From assembly GCA_938036435.1 (NCBI GenBank), contig CALHPU010000020.1:18145-82144 (forward strand): a stretch of 64,000 nucleotides of DNA, read 5' to 3'. Within the stretch, counting starts at the first letter, position 1, and each line of letters opens with the position of its first letter. The notes beneath the pieces are model-generated. The model ran no database searches, was not told where the DNA came from, and saw nothing but the letters and a program-made list of their open reading frames with translations. This DNA is from an uncultured Pirellulaceae bacterium. GTDB taxonomy: Bacteria; Planctomycetota; Planctomycetia; Pirellulales; Pirellulaceae. Position numbers and translations under genes: made by a program. This document shows, in pieces, positions 55,087-63,139 of this stretch.

Positions 55087-55605
55087 TTACTCCTCATCAG
55101 TCTTTTCGTAATCTTTAAGATCCAACTGAAAGTTGCTTAATCCACCTGCGGGTACATCGACTGTAACATTGAAATTTGCAAGCACGGGACGACCTTTCAG
55201 CTTCTTTTTCATGTCTGCAATTTGCTTCTGTATATTCTTCAATCCTTCACCGTCGCCTGCATCCTTAGCATCGTTAATGGCCATACGCAAGTCAGCCATC
55301 GCTGTTTCGCTGATATCCGAATATTCAAAAGTTAGCTGGTGCGAGCCGATAAACGCTCCAGTGTCCTTGTAACGTGTCATGAGTGTAAAGTGGCCATTGT
55401 CATCCGTCTGACCACTGGAATAGGGGCCGACGGCGTAGTTTTCCCCAATCGGTTTGGGAGAAAAAACCATACGAAGTTTTGCAACGGGCTCCCCGCCATA
55501 AGTCACCGTGCCAGATACTGGAGCTAGATCTCCTCCACCACATCCTGTGATGGCAATTAGAACTGTTGCGGAAAGAGCTGCTGCAATCAAACTGAAATTT
55601 CGCAT
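55087..55605 (-). CDS. Small lipoprotein with carboxypeptidase-regulatory-like fold
   Basis: 172 residues. Lipobox LIAITGC at the end of a hydrophobic signal. The next part, LAPVSGTVTYGGEPVAKLRMVF, and DDNGHFTL match the planctomycete-type carboxypeptidase regulatory-like domain (beta sandwich). A charged helical insert occupies about 100-135 (ISETAMADLRMAINDAKD, KNIQKQIADMKKKLKG). Such small lipoproteins are regularly next to DUF1559 genes in planctomycetes, as here. It is probably anchored in a membrane and functions with the DUF1559 protein. A terminator separates the two. Confidence 0.82.
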   Translation of the reverse strand: MRNFSLIAAALSATVLIAITGCGGGDLAPVSGTVTYGGEPVAKLRMVFSPKPIGENYAVGPYSSGQTDDNGHFTLMTRYKDTGAFIGSHQLTFEYSDISETAMADLRMAINDAKDAGDGEGLKNIQKQIADMKKKLKGRPVLANFNVTVDVPAGGLSNFQLDLKDYEKTDEE

Positions 55606-55644
55606 TACCTATTCATTTCTCTTGAAATTAATTCAGATGAAAAA

Positions 55645-55674
55645 ATGGTTCGGCCAAACAATCAGCCGAACCAT
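55645..55674 (-). terminator. Terminator between DUF1559 and lipoprotein genes
   Basis: 10-bp stem ATGGTTCGGC/GCCGAACCAT (55645-55654 and 55665-55674), loop 10 nt, followed on the minus strand by a T-run. Partial read-through could still reach the lipoprotein gene 40 bp on. Confidence 0.8.
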
Positions 55675-55738
55675 TATTGAACTTTAGTTGAGTCAGCCAT
55701 TCAAGCCGACTACCGCGCTTTTGAGCTTGGCCAAAATA

Positions 55739-56824
55739 CTAAAAGCCAGAAACCACATTTCCGTCTGACATACGAACCAAATCTGCAAGAACGCCAATGT
55801 TCAGGTCTTGGCTAACAAAACGAGTTGAGCCATCACCCACGGAGAAGTTGGATCCGCCCGCGTGGAAGCTTGAACCTACACCCCGCGGAGTGTCTTCGCC
55901 ATTAATACTCCAGTTGGCTGCATTCTCACTGAACATGTGTCCAAATACAGCCCAGTCTTTGGAAGGACCAAGGTTACCTAGTTGCGGATTTCGTGGGTAA
56001 TGCGAATTTTGGTTACCGACTCCAGCCCAAACAGCACCAATGCCTCCCCTAGGTGCGCCATCGCCCGAATCGATATTGGAACGCGATGCACGCTCACCAA
56101 GGATAAAAGTATTGGAGGTCCCATCGGAGATCTGACCAATTTCTGTTCTGGAATTCTTGGCAAACACACCCCAAATTATTGAAGAGCTAGGGTTATTAAA
56201 TTCTCTCATATCGCCCCTGATCTCAGGTTGCGTTCCGTTTGTTACCTCTTCTGATCCTCCGTTGCCTGCTCCAGCTAAGGCAATGTAGTTGGATTTTCCG
56301 ACCGAACCTGCATTTGCAGGGTAGTCCGGTGCCAGCGACGGAGAGTACCATTCGTTGGTATCGGTACCAGAGTCACTTGGGCAGATGAAAGGTGGAAGCA
56401 CTTCACCAGGGAGAAATACGTCACTGCCTCCACCCGAACTTGCCGCCAACCTAACGGCGGCCCACCACGATGTGTCCCACTTGTTGGTTGCTTGCGAAAA
56501 CTGGCTCTCGAGATTCCCTTGTTCGATATAAGGCAAGAGAAAGACTCCCCAAGCGACTCTCTCGCCGCCCTGAAGAATCGGCGCCCCACGCTGTGGATCG
56601 CTAGAAGTTTCATTCCAGTTACAGCCTGGCGGAAAGCGCATGAAAGCGCTTTCGAAGTTATGACAGGCCAGACCAAGCTGCCGCATGTTGTTCAGGCATT
56701 GAGTACGACGAGCCGCTTCGCGCACCTGTTGTACCGCTGGCAGTAGCATTCCAATCAGAATGCCAATGATCGCAATCACAACCAGCAGCTCCACCAGCGT
56801 GAAACCTTTTTTACGTAGTTGCAT
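55739..56824 (-). CDS. DUF1559 prepilin-like protein (H-X9-DG type)
   Basis: 361 residues. The start MQLRKKGFTLVELLVVIAII is a type IV prepilin/pseudopilin N-terminus, with cleavage expected after the Gly before FTLVE. The sequence NNMRQLGLACHNFES is a standard DUF1559 segment. The C-terminal SFHAGGSNFSVGDGSTRFV has the H-X9-DG motif. Planctomycetes have many copies, thought to be pilin- or secretion-related surface proteins. It lies before the small lipoprotein in the usual arrangement. Confidence 0.95.
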   Translation of the reverse strand: MQLRKKGFTLVELLVVIAIIGILIGMLLPAVQQVREAARRTQCLNNMRQLGLACHNFESAFMRFPPGCNWNETSSDPQRGAPILQGGERVAWGVFLLPYIEQGNLESQFSQATNKWDTSWWAAVRLAASSGGGSDVFLPGEVLPPFICPSDSGTDTNEWYSPSLAPDYPANAGSVGKSNYIALAGAGNGGSEEVTNGTQPEIRGDMREFNNPSSSIIWGVFAKNSRTEIGQISDGTSNTFILGERASRSNIDSGDGAPRGGIGAVWAGVGNQNSHYPRNPQLGNLGPSKDWAVFGHMFSENAANWSINGEDTPRGVGSSFHAGGSNFSVGDGSTRFVSQDLNIGVLADLVRMSDGNVVSGF

Positions 56825-57468
56825 TATAAATCCTTTATAAGTGGGTAAATAATAAGATAACGTGACGCTCTCGACGCGCTAAGGCGACCCTCTAATAAAT
56901 ATGAACGAGGCACCCTTATTCTATCGACAACGGTTCCAAGAGCAAGCACAAGACTGGGAATAACTATTAAATTAATCAGAATCTGAGCGGTTTAACATGT
57001 GAAAATACTTGTAAGATTGCGGTGATACCGGATTTCGCGGGGAATCCTCTGAATTTGCCCAAAAAGACACTAGCTAACGCGAAAACTGTGTTTGGGAATC
57101 GAATTCCCGTTCTAAATTGGCTACCAATGACCATCTACGGCGGAGCGATTTGCTCGATTCACTGCCCCCCTTGAATGTGGTAAAAGTTGGTGATGCTCCT
57201 GATGCTCCAATTCGCTTAAATCGCCGAATGTTCGTCTTGCTTTGACGTCGTCAGCGGCACAAAGCGGCAATAGCGTTGAATATCTTCGCTTTCACATCTC
57301 CTATATTCATAAAAATTTCCCAAAAACCGCCGTTATTCTCTGGCATTGTTCTTAAATTTAGTCACAATTGTGAAAGTTTCTCTAATAATAATGAATCACC
57401 AGCATCTTTGACATCTTAAGGGTTGCTGAGAGTACAACTTCCACCCCACCTTTCAAAGAAAGACACCT
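56825..57468. other. 644-bp intergenic region between divergent surface genes
   Basis: It separates the DUF1559 gene and the PEP-CTERM gene. A/T-rich near 57300-57400 (TTCATAAAAATTTCCC). No gene, RNA or repeat is recognised. A promoter candidate is listed separately. Confidence 0.5.
57408..57438 (+). promoter_or_regulatory. Possible sigma-70 promoter of the PEP-CTERM gene
   Basis: TTGACA at 57408-57413, then TACAAC at 57433-57438, spacing 19; a 17-bp spacing would give AGTACA. The start codon follows ~31 bp later. This is a weak match. Confidence 0.3.
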
Positions 57469-58482
57469 ATGAGAATCAAGTTTTGGCAATCAATGTCTGC
57501 CGCTTTGGCGATGGCGTTGATTGCGGGCCCCGCTTTCGGACAGGTAACGATCGTCAACGATAATTTTGACGACGGCAGCGTAGCCGCAACCGGCCCACTG
57601 CAAGCAGATTTTTACGGCTCCTCAACGAGTGGCGCCATCGAAGACAACGTGGACGATGGTGTTGGCACAGGTATCATCGGTTTAGTCTCTGGTACATCAG
57701 GCCGACAGATCCACGCCATTTTCCCAACGCAAACTTTGGCTACTGCTAACGATATGATTACGTCGAGCGTAACCTTTACGACTCCGGGCTTCGTCGCCAG
57801 TAACGCGACGCAAGCTGATTTTGATGCAGCCAATGCTGCCCAAGGTGGCGGTGCTTCTATCGGTACAATTCCGGCAACTAGTGATGATCTTAAAATTGGC
57901 CTGTTCGATCACGGTGGAAACACCAATCTGTTTCAGAACACCAGCTACAGCACGGACAACCCCAACCCCGACTTCAACATTGCCGGTTATCATGTCGAAA
58001 TTGATGTGGACCCCAGTTCGGTTACGAATCAGGACATTGATATTCGTAACTCCGAGACGTCGAACACCAGCGGTCGTCTGTTGAGCACAAACACTGGCAC
58101 TCCATCACTTGGTAGCAGCGGCGATCTTGGCTACGTTTTTCAACCTAATAACACGTACCGTTTGGAGCAGAAACTCACCCTCAATGCTTCCGGTGAACTT
58201 GTCATCGATGTTACTTTTGAAGACGTAACTGGTGGTTCGATCATTGGAACTCACCAAGAGACCGATACGACTCCGAACACGCTCAGCTTCGGCTTCCTAG
58301 GTCTTGGTGCTTCATCCGAAGCCTTCGGCGTCAGCAACGACGCTGGTGTAGCTGACAATGGAATTGACCTGAACAATTTCACACTGATTGCTGATATCGC
58401 TCCTATTGTGGTTCCAGAGCCAAGCTCGTTGGCGTTTTTGGGTTTGGTGGGATGTGCTGGTTTCATCCGTCGCCGTCGATAA
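57469..58482 (+). CDS. PEP-CTERM exoprotein
   Basis: 337 residues with a signal peptide (MSAALAMALIAGPAFG). The body is an acidic, Asn/Asp/Ser-rich beta protein (NDNFDDGS, FTTPGFVASN, NTYRLEQKLTLN) of the 'choice-of-anchor' kind. The end is VPEPSSLAFLGLVGCAGFIRRRR: a PEP-CTERM sorting tail (VPEP, a membrane helix, Arg cluster). It should be anchored or processed by an exosortase and moved to the outside. No exosortase is in the window. A hairpin terminator follows at 58544. Confidence 0.9.
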   Translation: MRIKFWQSMSAALAMALIAGPAFGQVTIVNDNFDDGSVAATGPLQADFYGSSTSGAIEDNVDDGVGTGIIGLVSGTSGRQIHAIFPTQTLATANDMITSSVTFTTPGFVASNATQADFDAANAAQGGGASIGTIPATSDDLKIGLFDHGGNTNLFQNTSYSTDNPNPDFNIAGYHVEIDVDPSSVTNQDIDIRNSETSNTSGRLLSTNTGTPSLGSSGDLGYVFQPNNTYRLEQKLTLNASGELVIDVTFEDVTGGSIIGTHQETDTTPNTLSFGFLGLGASSEAFGVSNDAGVADNGIDLNNFTLIADIAPIVVPEPSSLAFLGLVGCAGFIRRRR

Positions 58483-58543
58483 TCTGATACCTTTATCGAT
58501 TTTCGATTTTAGCAAAAGAGAACTGCAAAACTGATTCTCAATC

Positions 58544-58578
58544 GCCTGCCGCAGATTTGTCTGAGGCAGGCTTTTTTT
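58544..58578 (+). terminator. Intrinsic terminator after the PEP-CTERM gene
   Basis: Stem GCCTGCC/GGCAGGC (58544-58550 and 58565-58571), loop 14 nt, followed by seven T. Confidence 0.85.
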
Positions 58579-58640
58579 GTAGGTTCTTCCCAGAACTTAG
58601 TGGCACGAAGTTCTTGTTGAATTAGCCATTTCAAATGGAT

Positions 58641-58703
58641 GTAGTGGGATTCGCCAGAATTCCTTTAAGAAGAGCCGGTTGGAATTCTGGCGAATCCCAC
58701 TAC
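58641..58703. repeat. Palindromic element, family A, perfect copy
   Basis: Perfect 23-bp inverted arms at 58641-58663 and 58681-58703 around a 17-nt centre. Left arm begins GTAGTGGGATTCGCCAGAAT. Best-preserved copy in the window; it lies between the convergent PEP-CTERM and aldo/keto reductase genes. Confidence 0.9.
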
Positions 58704-58842
58704 GATTTCCATGGCAGCCATTAAAATCAAGGAAGAGCCCCCGAAGGGAGGGTGACATTCTAGATCTTGTTTGCAAAAAAAAATCGCTGAGCTGAAAATC
58801 CGAAGTGAGTGCCATTGGGCGCGAGCAGTCCCGTCAATCGGA

Positions 58843-58898
58843 ACCGGAAGGCTCGCGCCTTTCCGCTACCAATTTCTCAAGTTTAAGCAACTGATTTA
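58843..58898. repeat. Dispersed repeat, family B, copy 2
   Basis: Matches 10610-10665: ACCGGAAGGCTCGCGCC, TTTCCGCT and CTGATTT. It ends 20 bp before the stop of the aldo/keto reductase gene. Confidence 0.65.
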
Positions 58899-58918
58899 CC
58901 CTAGAGCCTTATCCAGCC

Positions 58919-59821
58919 CTATTCCAATAATCCTACCGCTGCTGCATTAGATCTAACTTGATCGGCGTTCTTCACTCCGGGAATCACGCAAGTGACTGCC
59001 GGGTGATTCAGACACCAAGAAATTGCCCACTGGGCCATATCGACTCCGTCAGGAACCTCTTCTTTTTGAATCACTGCTACTTCGGCCAGCCACAGGTCAC
59101 GTTGTTCATCTTCATGCCACTTGCCGCGCATTTCGTTGCCCGCAAATTTATGTCCGGGCTCGTACTTGCCACTCAGATAGCCACTGGCCAGCGGAACGCG
59201 AGCCAGCACGCCAAGGTTCTGTTGTTTACAAATTTCAAACGCGCCCTCCTCAGGTTCGCGCCGCAAACGGTTGTACACGATCTGGATCGCATCAATCGAT
59301 TGAGCGCTGCTTTGTCGGATCTGGTCGGTCGAATCTCCTTTGCCTCGCACTGAATTTCCCAAGAAACGAACCTTGCCTTGGTCCTTGGCCTTCAATAACA
59401 CCGCTTGAACATCGTCGGCGAAAATCTCATCGTCGCCCCATGAGTGGTACTGATATAGATCGATCACGTCAGTCTTGAGCGCCCTCAAGGAATCCTCTAA
59501 TTGCTTGACAACATCGACGGCAGAACGAGGTTCGGACCTCTCAAAATTTCCATTGAAATGATGCCCAAATTTGGTCGCCAAAAACCAATCGTCCCGATCC
59601 TCTGCAATCGCCGTACCGATGAGCGATTCGCTTAGGTGATCGCCGTAGCATTCGGCCGTGTCGATCAGGTTGATCCCGCATTCTTTGGCGGTACGAAAAA
59701 TACTATCTACAGTTTTCTGGCGAAAATCGATTCCCCACTCTCCACCAAACTGCCACGTTCCAACGCCGACGACGCTGACTTCTGCTCCCGTTTTACCTAG
59801 TGTGCGATAGATCATCTGCAA
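58919..59821 (-). CDS. Aldo/keto reductase
   Basis: 300 residues. Tetrad visible: Asp/Tyr in LIDTAECYGD, Lys in FLATKFGHHF, His in LYQYHSWGD. The start is ATG at 59821 or 59815 (MIYRTLGKTG). The NADP-binding end is CVIPGVKNADQVRSNAAAVG. This belongs to the oxidoreductase branch near YajO/GS69 with general sugar- or aldehyde-reducing activity; the substrate is not determined. It is distinct from the fucose-type enzyme at 6494-7534. Only 81 bp separate it from the divergent small gene at 59903. Confidence 0.88.
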   Translation of the reverse strand: MQMIYRTLGKTGAEVSVVGVGTWQFGGEWGIDFRQKTVDSIFRTAKECGINLIDTAECYGDHLSESLIGTAIAEDRDDWFLATKFGHHFNGNFERSEPRSAVDVVKQLEDSLRALKTDVIDLYQYHSWGDDEIFADDVQAVLLKAKDQGKVRFLGNSVRGKGDSTDQIRQSSAQSIDAIQIVYNRLRREPEEGAFEICKQQNLGVLARVPLASGYLSGKYEPGHKFAGNEMRGKWHEDEQRDLWLAEVAVIQKEEVPDGVDMAQWAISWCLNHPAVTCVIPGVKNADQVRSNAAAVGLLE

Positions 59822-59902
59822 GCGGGTCCTTTGTTGGTCTCTTTATGGAAACGAAAAATTGGCTACGATGTGAGGTTTGACTTCCTGTTTTGGAATCTCC
59901 AC

Positions 59903-60118
59903 ATGGAACCTCCCTCGAAAAAACTTGATCGTGATGCACTTATTCGTCTGGTCAATCAGATCATGTCGTCCAGTGGTTGTATGATGGACGTTGACGGAAT
60001 GATTGCAACCTTCGAGCAAAACGTGCCCTACCAAGGTGCCGGTGAACTTATCTTCCACCCTCCGTCCGGAAAAGCAATGACTGCCGAACAAATTGTCGAT
60101 CTAGCGCTCAATGGCTAA
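59903..60118 (+). CDS. Colicin/pyocin immunity-like small protein
   Basis: 71 residues from ATG at 59903 (MEPPSKKLDRDALIRLV). An upstream ATG at 59831 is not supported. The pattern LIRLVNQIMSS, then IATFEQNVPYQGAGELIFHP and TAEQIVDLAL aligns with the Im7/Im9 family (FLQLVTTIC..., HFEEMTEHPSGSDLIYYP, SPSGIVNTVK), including the helix-III/loop block. In that family the protein binds and blocks a DNase or RNase bacteriocin. No cognate toxin gene is seen. The stop codon region overlaps the start of the next gene by 8 bp, so translation is likely coupled. Confidence 0.65.
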   Translation: MEPPSKKLDRDALIRLVNQIMSSSGCMMDVDGMIATFEQNVPYQGAGELIFHPPSGKAMTAEQIVDLALNG

Positions 60119-61421
60119 CCCTAAAAAAACTCAAAGACCCATCGGGGATTGGCGCTTTTCACTATTCAACCTCTTTTGGATCTCGTCCTCGATCCTGCTG
60201 GTACTCGGTACTTGGCGGTTGTGGGTAGGGACGGACAAGTTTCCACAAATCCCTTTGTTGAGCATCTTTATCGAGACTCCCGTATGGATCGACCATGTGG
60301 CGTTAGCCATTTGCGGCGCAGCTAGCCTGCTGATGATTGGTTCGCTGTTTGGTGGTAGAACATCCAATACCCAAACACTCATTACCCCCAAACTGCGGCT
60401 TGCCTGTCTTATTTGGGCTGCCGCGGTAGCGATACTTTTTGCGACTAACCAGCACCGATTGCAGCCATGGGCATGGCAGGCTTTTGTTTTTGCTATGCTT
60501 ATCGTACTAAGCGCAACCAAACCGTTCTTCCTCACCGCCAGTCGCATCGTAATCGTATCGATTTATTTGTGGTCTGCGATCAGTAAATTCGATTACCAAT
60601 TTCTCCATGGGCTGGGCCGTCAATTCGCAGCGGCGATAACCGAACTGACTGGTTCTCCAATTCAGCCCAATGAAATTTCTCCTTGGATCGTTGGATTGTT
60701 ACCGGCAGGAGAGTTGCTGGTAGGCATCCTACTGATATTCCCGGTAACTGCGAGGATTGGCGTCGTCGCTGCATTCGGCTTTCACTTGAGTCTGATCATG
60801 ATCCTCGGGCCTTGGGCGATGGATCACCATGTGGGCGTCGTCATCTGGAATTTCTTCTTCGCGTTATTCACAGCAGTATTATTCTGGCCTGAAAGAGAGC
60901 AAGCAGACTCAGCAACCGAAAAAACGTTCGGCGAGTCAAAGCTGGTCCATAATGGTGCTGCGATCGTGCTGACCGCATTGGTTACTGCGATGCCGATCTA
61001 TTCGCATTGGGACCACTGGTTAGCATGGGGATTATACTCACCCAACAACCGACGTTGCACCATTAAGGTAGTCGCCACTGCCGAGCAAGAATTCGATGAA
61101 TCGCTCAAACCATTTCTACGCTCTGTCAAAGACGAGTGGATCGGCGGGCTAGAATTCCTCGAAGTCGATCTTGGCGCAATGTCGCTGGAGTTACTCAATG
61201 CACCGATCTACCCGGAGGCGCGCATGCAATGGGGAGTCTGCGACTGGATAAATTCACGCTATTTGCGGGGGCTCGCGATGGTCACCATCCAAAGCAAATC
61301 GGACCGATGGACTGGCAAACGCAAATCGACGCCCATTGAGCCGACCGAACCGAAAGAGCAGGGGACAGCGTTTTTCTTCAATCACCTCCCGCGCACCGCT
61401 GGCAATCAACGGTCCCGCTAG
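60111..61421 (+). CDS. DoxX/MauE-like multi-spanning membrane protein
   Basis: 436 residues with about eight membrane helices in residues 15-300 (for example LFWISSSILLVLGTWRLWV and GVVIWNFFFALFTAVLFWP). The block SRIVIVSIYLWSAISKFDYQFL and IVGLLPAGELLVGILLIFP resembles DoxX/MauE-type membrane proteins. The C-terminal ~120 residues are soluble and include the stretch IKVVATAEQEFDESL. No catalytic residue is evident. It starts inside the immunity-like gene (ATGG overlapping its TAA), so the two likely work together. The downstream gene is convergent. Confidence 0.7.
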   Translation: MANPKKTQRPIGDWRFSLFNLFWISSSILLVLGTWRLWVGTDKFPQIPLLSIFIETPVWIDHVALAICGAASLLMIGSLFGGRTSNTQTLITPKLRLACLIWAAAVAILFATNQHRLQPWAWQAFVFAMLIVLSATKPFFLTASRIVIVSIYLWSAISKFDYQFLHGLGRQFAAAITELTGSPIQPNEISPWIVGLLPAGELLVGILLIFPVTARIGVVAAFGFHLSLIMILGPWAMDHHVGVVIWNFFFALFTAVLFWPEREQADSATEKTFGESKLVHNGAAIVLTALVTAMPIYSHWDHWLAWGLYSPNNRRCTIKVVATAEQEFDESLKPFLRSVKDEWIGGLEFLEVDLGAMSLELLNAPIYPEARMQWGVCDWINSRYLRGLAMVTIQSKSDRWTGKRKSTPIEPTEPKEQGTAFFFNHLPRTAGNQRSR

Positions 61422-61435
61422 TTCGGTGAAATGGC

Positions 61436-62419
61436 TTAACGATCGGAGCCTTTGAATCGAGCGTCTTTTTTCGGCAAAACAATCTTCCAGTAGTCGTCTC
61501 GCATCGGTTGAACTTGAATTGAATCGTAAACCCAAACTTTTCGAGCAGTATTCTCCGGAGGTGTAGAGCACTGTTTCATCGTCGCTAATTCCGGATGAAG
61601 AACAGCCTCCACAAGTGCCAGATCCCACATCACCCACGTCTTAAAATCGGCAAACCGCGCTTTCCACTTTGCCGTCAAGTGCGCCCCCAGCTCACCCATC
61701 TCCTCATGTCGATCAAAGGTTTCATCACGGGCGAACGTCAACGGTCGAGCAACGTTGGCCGGCATAACATGCAAATTCAGCGCCCTACAATTGAGCAAGT
61801 AGTCGGCGGCATTCAGGTCTCGCCTTACGTTGAAAGAAGACTTGTTCCAAATCTGTTTCGCATGGTCGTAGCGAAAGCCAAGTAAGTACGCATCGATATT
61901 GCTGGCAATCGACGGTTTAAGCTTAATCGCTGACGCGAGGTTAGTTGATGCCCCAAGGCAAACGACAATCAGTTTACTCTCCGGGCTGGTTGCCTTGGCG
62001 GCGTTAATAATAAACTGAGCTGCCGGTGAATCCTTTGCCTCTTCGCCGCCCCACGGCTTCCCCATTGGTTCCTTCGATCCAATAGGTGTGGGTAATTCCG
62101 TCATGTCCAACAACCTGACTAGAGCTTCATTTTCACGCTGGCTGCCGACGACGGAATCTTCTTCAGCAAGGTAGTGAATCCACTGGGTTGAAGTCAGCGC
62201 AAGGACCTCGTATTTATCTTGCTTTAGCATCCGCGTGATTGCGTACAAGTCATCGATTTCGTTGGCCGTGTCTGCATCTAGAATCAGATGCGGACGGTTT
62301 TGAGCTACCACCGTCTTGCTGACAGATAAAACAATCAACAACAGAACGATTGACCACAGCGTCCAAGACAACGGTTTCTTATTGGTGTTGCAGATAGTCC
62401 AGACCGGTTTAGGCGTCAC
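61436..62419 (-). CDS. Secreted nucleoside hydrolase-family protein
   Basis: About 327 residues from a GTG at 62419 preceded by GGAG; an ATG at 62482 gives 348 residues but has no clear ribosome site. A signal segment (LSWTLWSIVLLLIVLSVS) precedes HLILDADTANEIDD, the Asp-rich Ca site of inosine-uridine nucleoside hydrolases. Further matches: EVLALTSTQ, LIVVCLGASTNLASAI, and the late VMWDLALVEAVLHPELA with the catalytic-site Asp. It hydrolyses ribosyl bonds outside the cytoplasm; substrate unknown. It is convergent with the membrane protein gene. Confidence 0.83.
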   Translation of the reverse strand: MTPKPVWTICNTNKKPLSWTLWSIVLLLIVLSVSKTVVAQNRPHLILDADTANEIDDLYAITRMLKQDKYEVLALTSTQWIHYLAEEDSVVGSQRENEALVRLLDMTELPTPIGSKEPMGKPWGGEEAKDSPAAQFIINAAKATSPESKLIVVCLGASTNLASAIKLKPSIASNIDAYLLGFRYDHAKQIWNKSSFNVRRDLNAADYLLNCRALNLHVMPANVARPLTFARDETFDRHEEMGELGAHLTAKWKARFADFKTWVMWDLALVEAVLHPELATMKQCSTPPENTARKVWVYDSIQVQPMRDDYWKIVLPKKDARFKGSDR

Positions 62420-63139
62420 ATTTAACTCCGATAAAATTAGATTAGCTGAGATAAGACCACTTTCTTTACTTCCATCGCCCACCGTACTTCGTTCACGACC
62501 GCCCGCGCTCCAAAATTATGCGACGTCTGCCGGCAATCGCTTTTCCATTGGACGTCCAAATACTACGGGGAAATCACGCCCACCCACTGAGATCCACAGA
62601 GGCCCCATCTTTTTTGCGACTCTCGTCAAAAATGACTCGTTTCAATTGAGAACAGTGACAGCGCGCTCAAAATCACGGCGAGCTTTCAAAGGTCTACATC
62701 TGCGGCTGACAGAGCAATTATGTCGCGATTCACGAAACGCTAGCTTCCCCTCTCTCGTAGCCGGGCAAGTCGCAAAACCGGAAAACTTCGCCCTTAATTA
62801 TTTACCTCTTCGTGTTAAGCGACACAGTCTTACAGACGGTTCTCAACTTAACAGAGTCTCTGAATATATTCCTCATCACGACTCAATTTGAGAACGAGAC
62901 GTTTCGATATGTGAGATGACTGCGCGGCCTGACAGAAATCGTCACCCAGACAAACTAATTCTCATTCTATTCTGCTAAACCGCAATAGACGCAGTCCTAA
63001 CTCCTTGACAAAAGTTAACTGGCCGCCCGCCGGACGACTGTCATTCCCCATCATAAATTCTCTGACAAAAGTTAACTGGCCGCCCGCCAGATAGCTGTCA
63101 TTTCCCTACTCAAAGCCCCCATTTTGCGACGGAAAAGCT
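62420..63139. other. Long upstream region of the DUF4347 gene with direct repeats
   Basis: About 720 bp. No gene is recognised; a 191-codon frame on the plus strand overlaps the nucleoside hydrolase and looks like a shadow. The last part carries the direct repeats at 63006-63106. A promoter is likely but not located. Confidence 0.5.
63006..63106 (+). repeat. Tandem direct repeat before the DUF4347 gene
   Basis: Two copies, 63006-63049 and 63063-63106, period 57 bp. Both contain TGACAAAAGTTAACTGGCCG then CCCGCC and CTGTCATT; they differ at a few bases. The second ends 33 bp before the ATG at 63140. Possible regulator sites. Confidence 0.8.

Noticed and set aside
62740..62800. Possible c-di-GMP riboswitch
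   Set aside because: A few bases (GCAAAACCGG) recall the GEMM core, but I could not form the required helices.
62316..62891. 191-codon plus-strand frame
   Set aside because: It overlaps the nucleoside hydrolase start region and has no family match or ribosome site.
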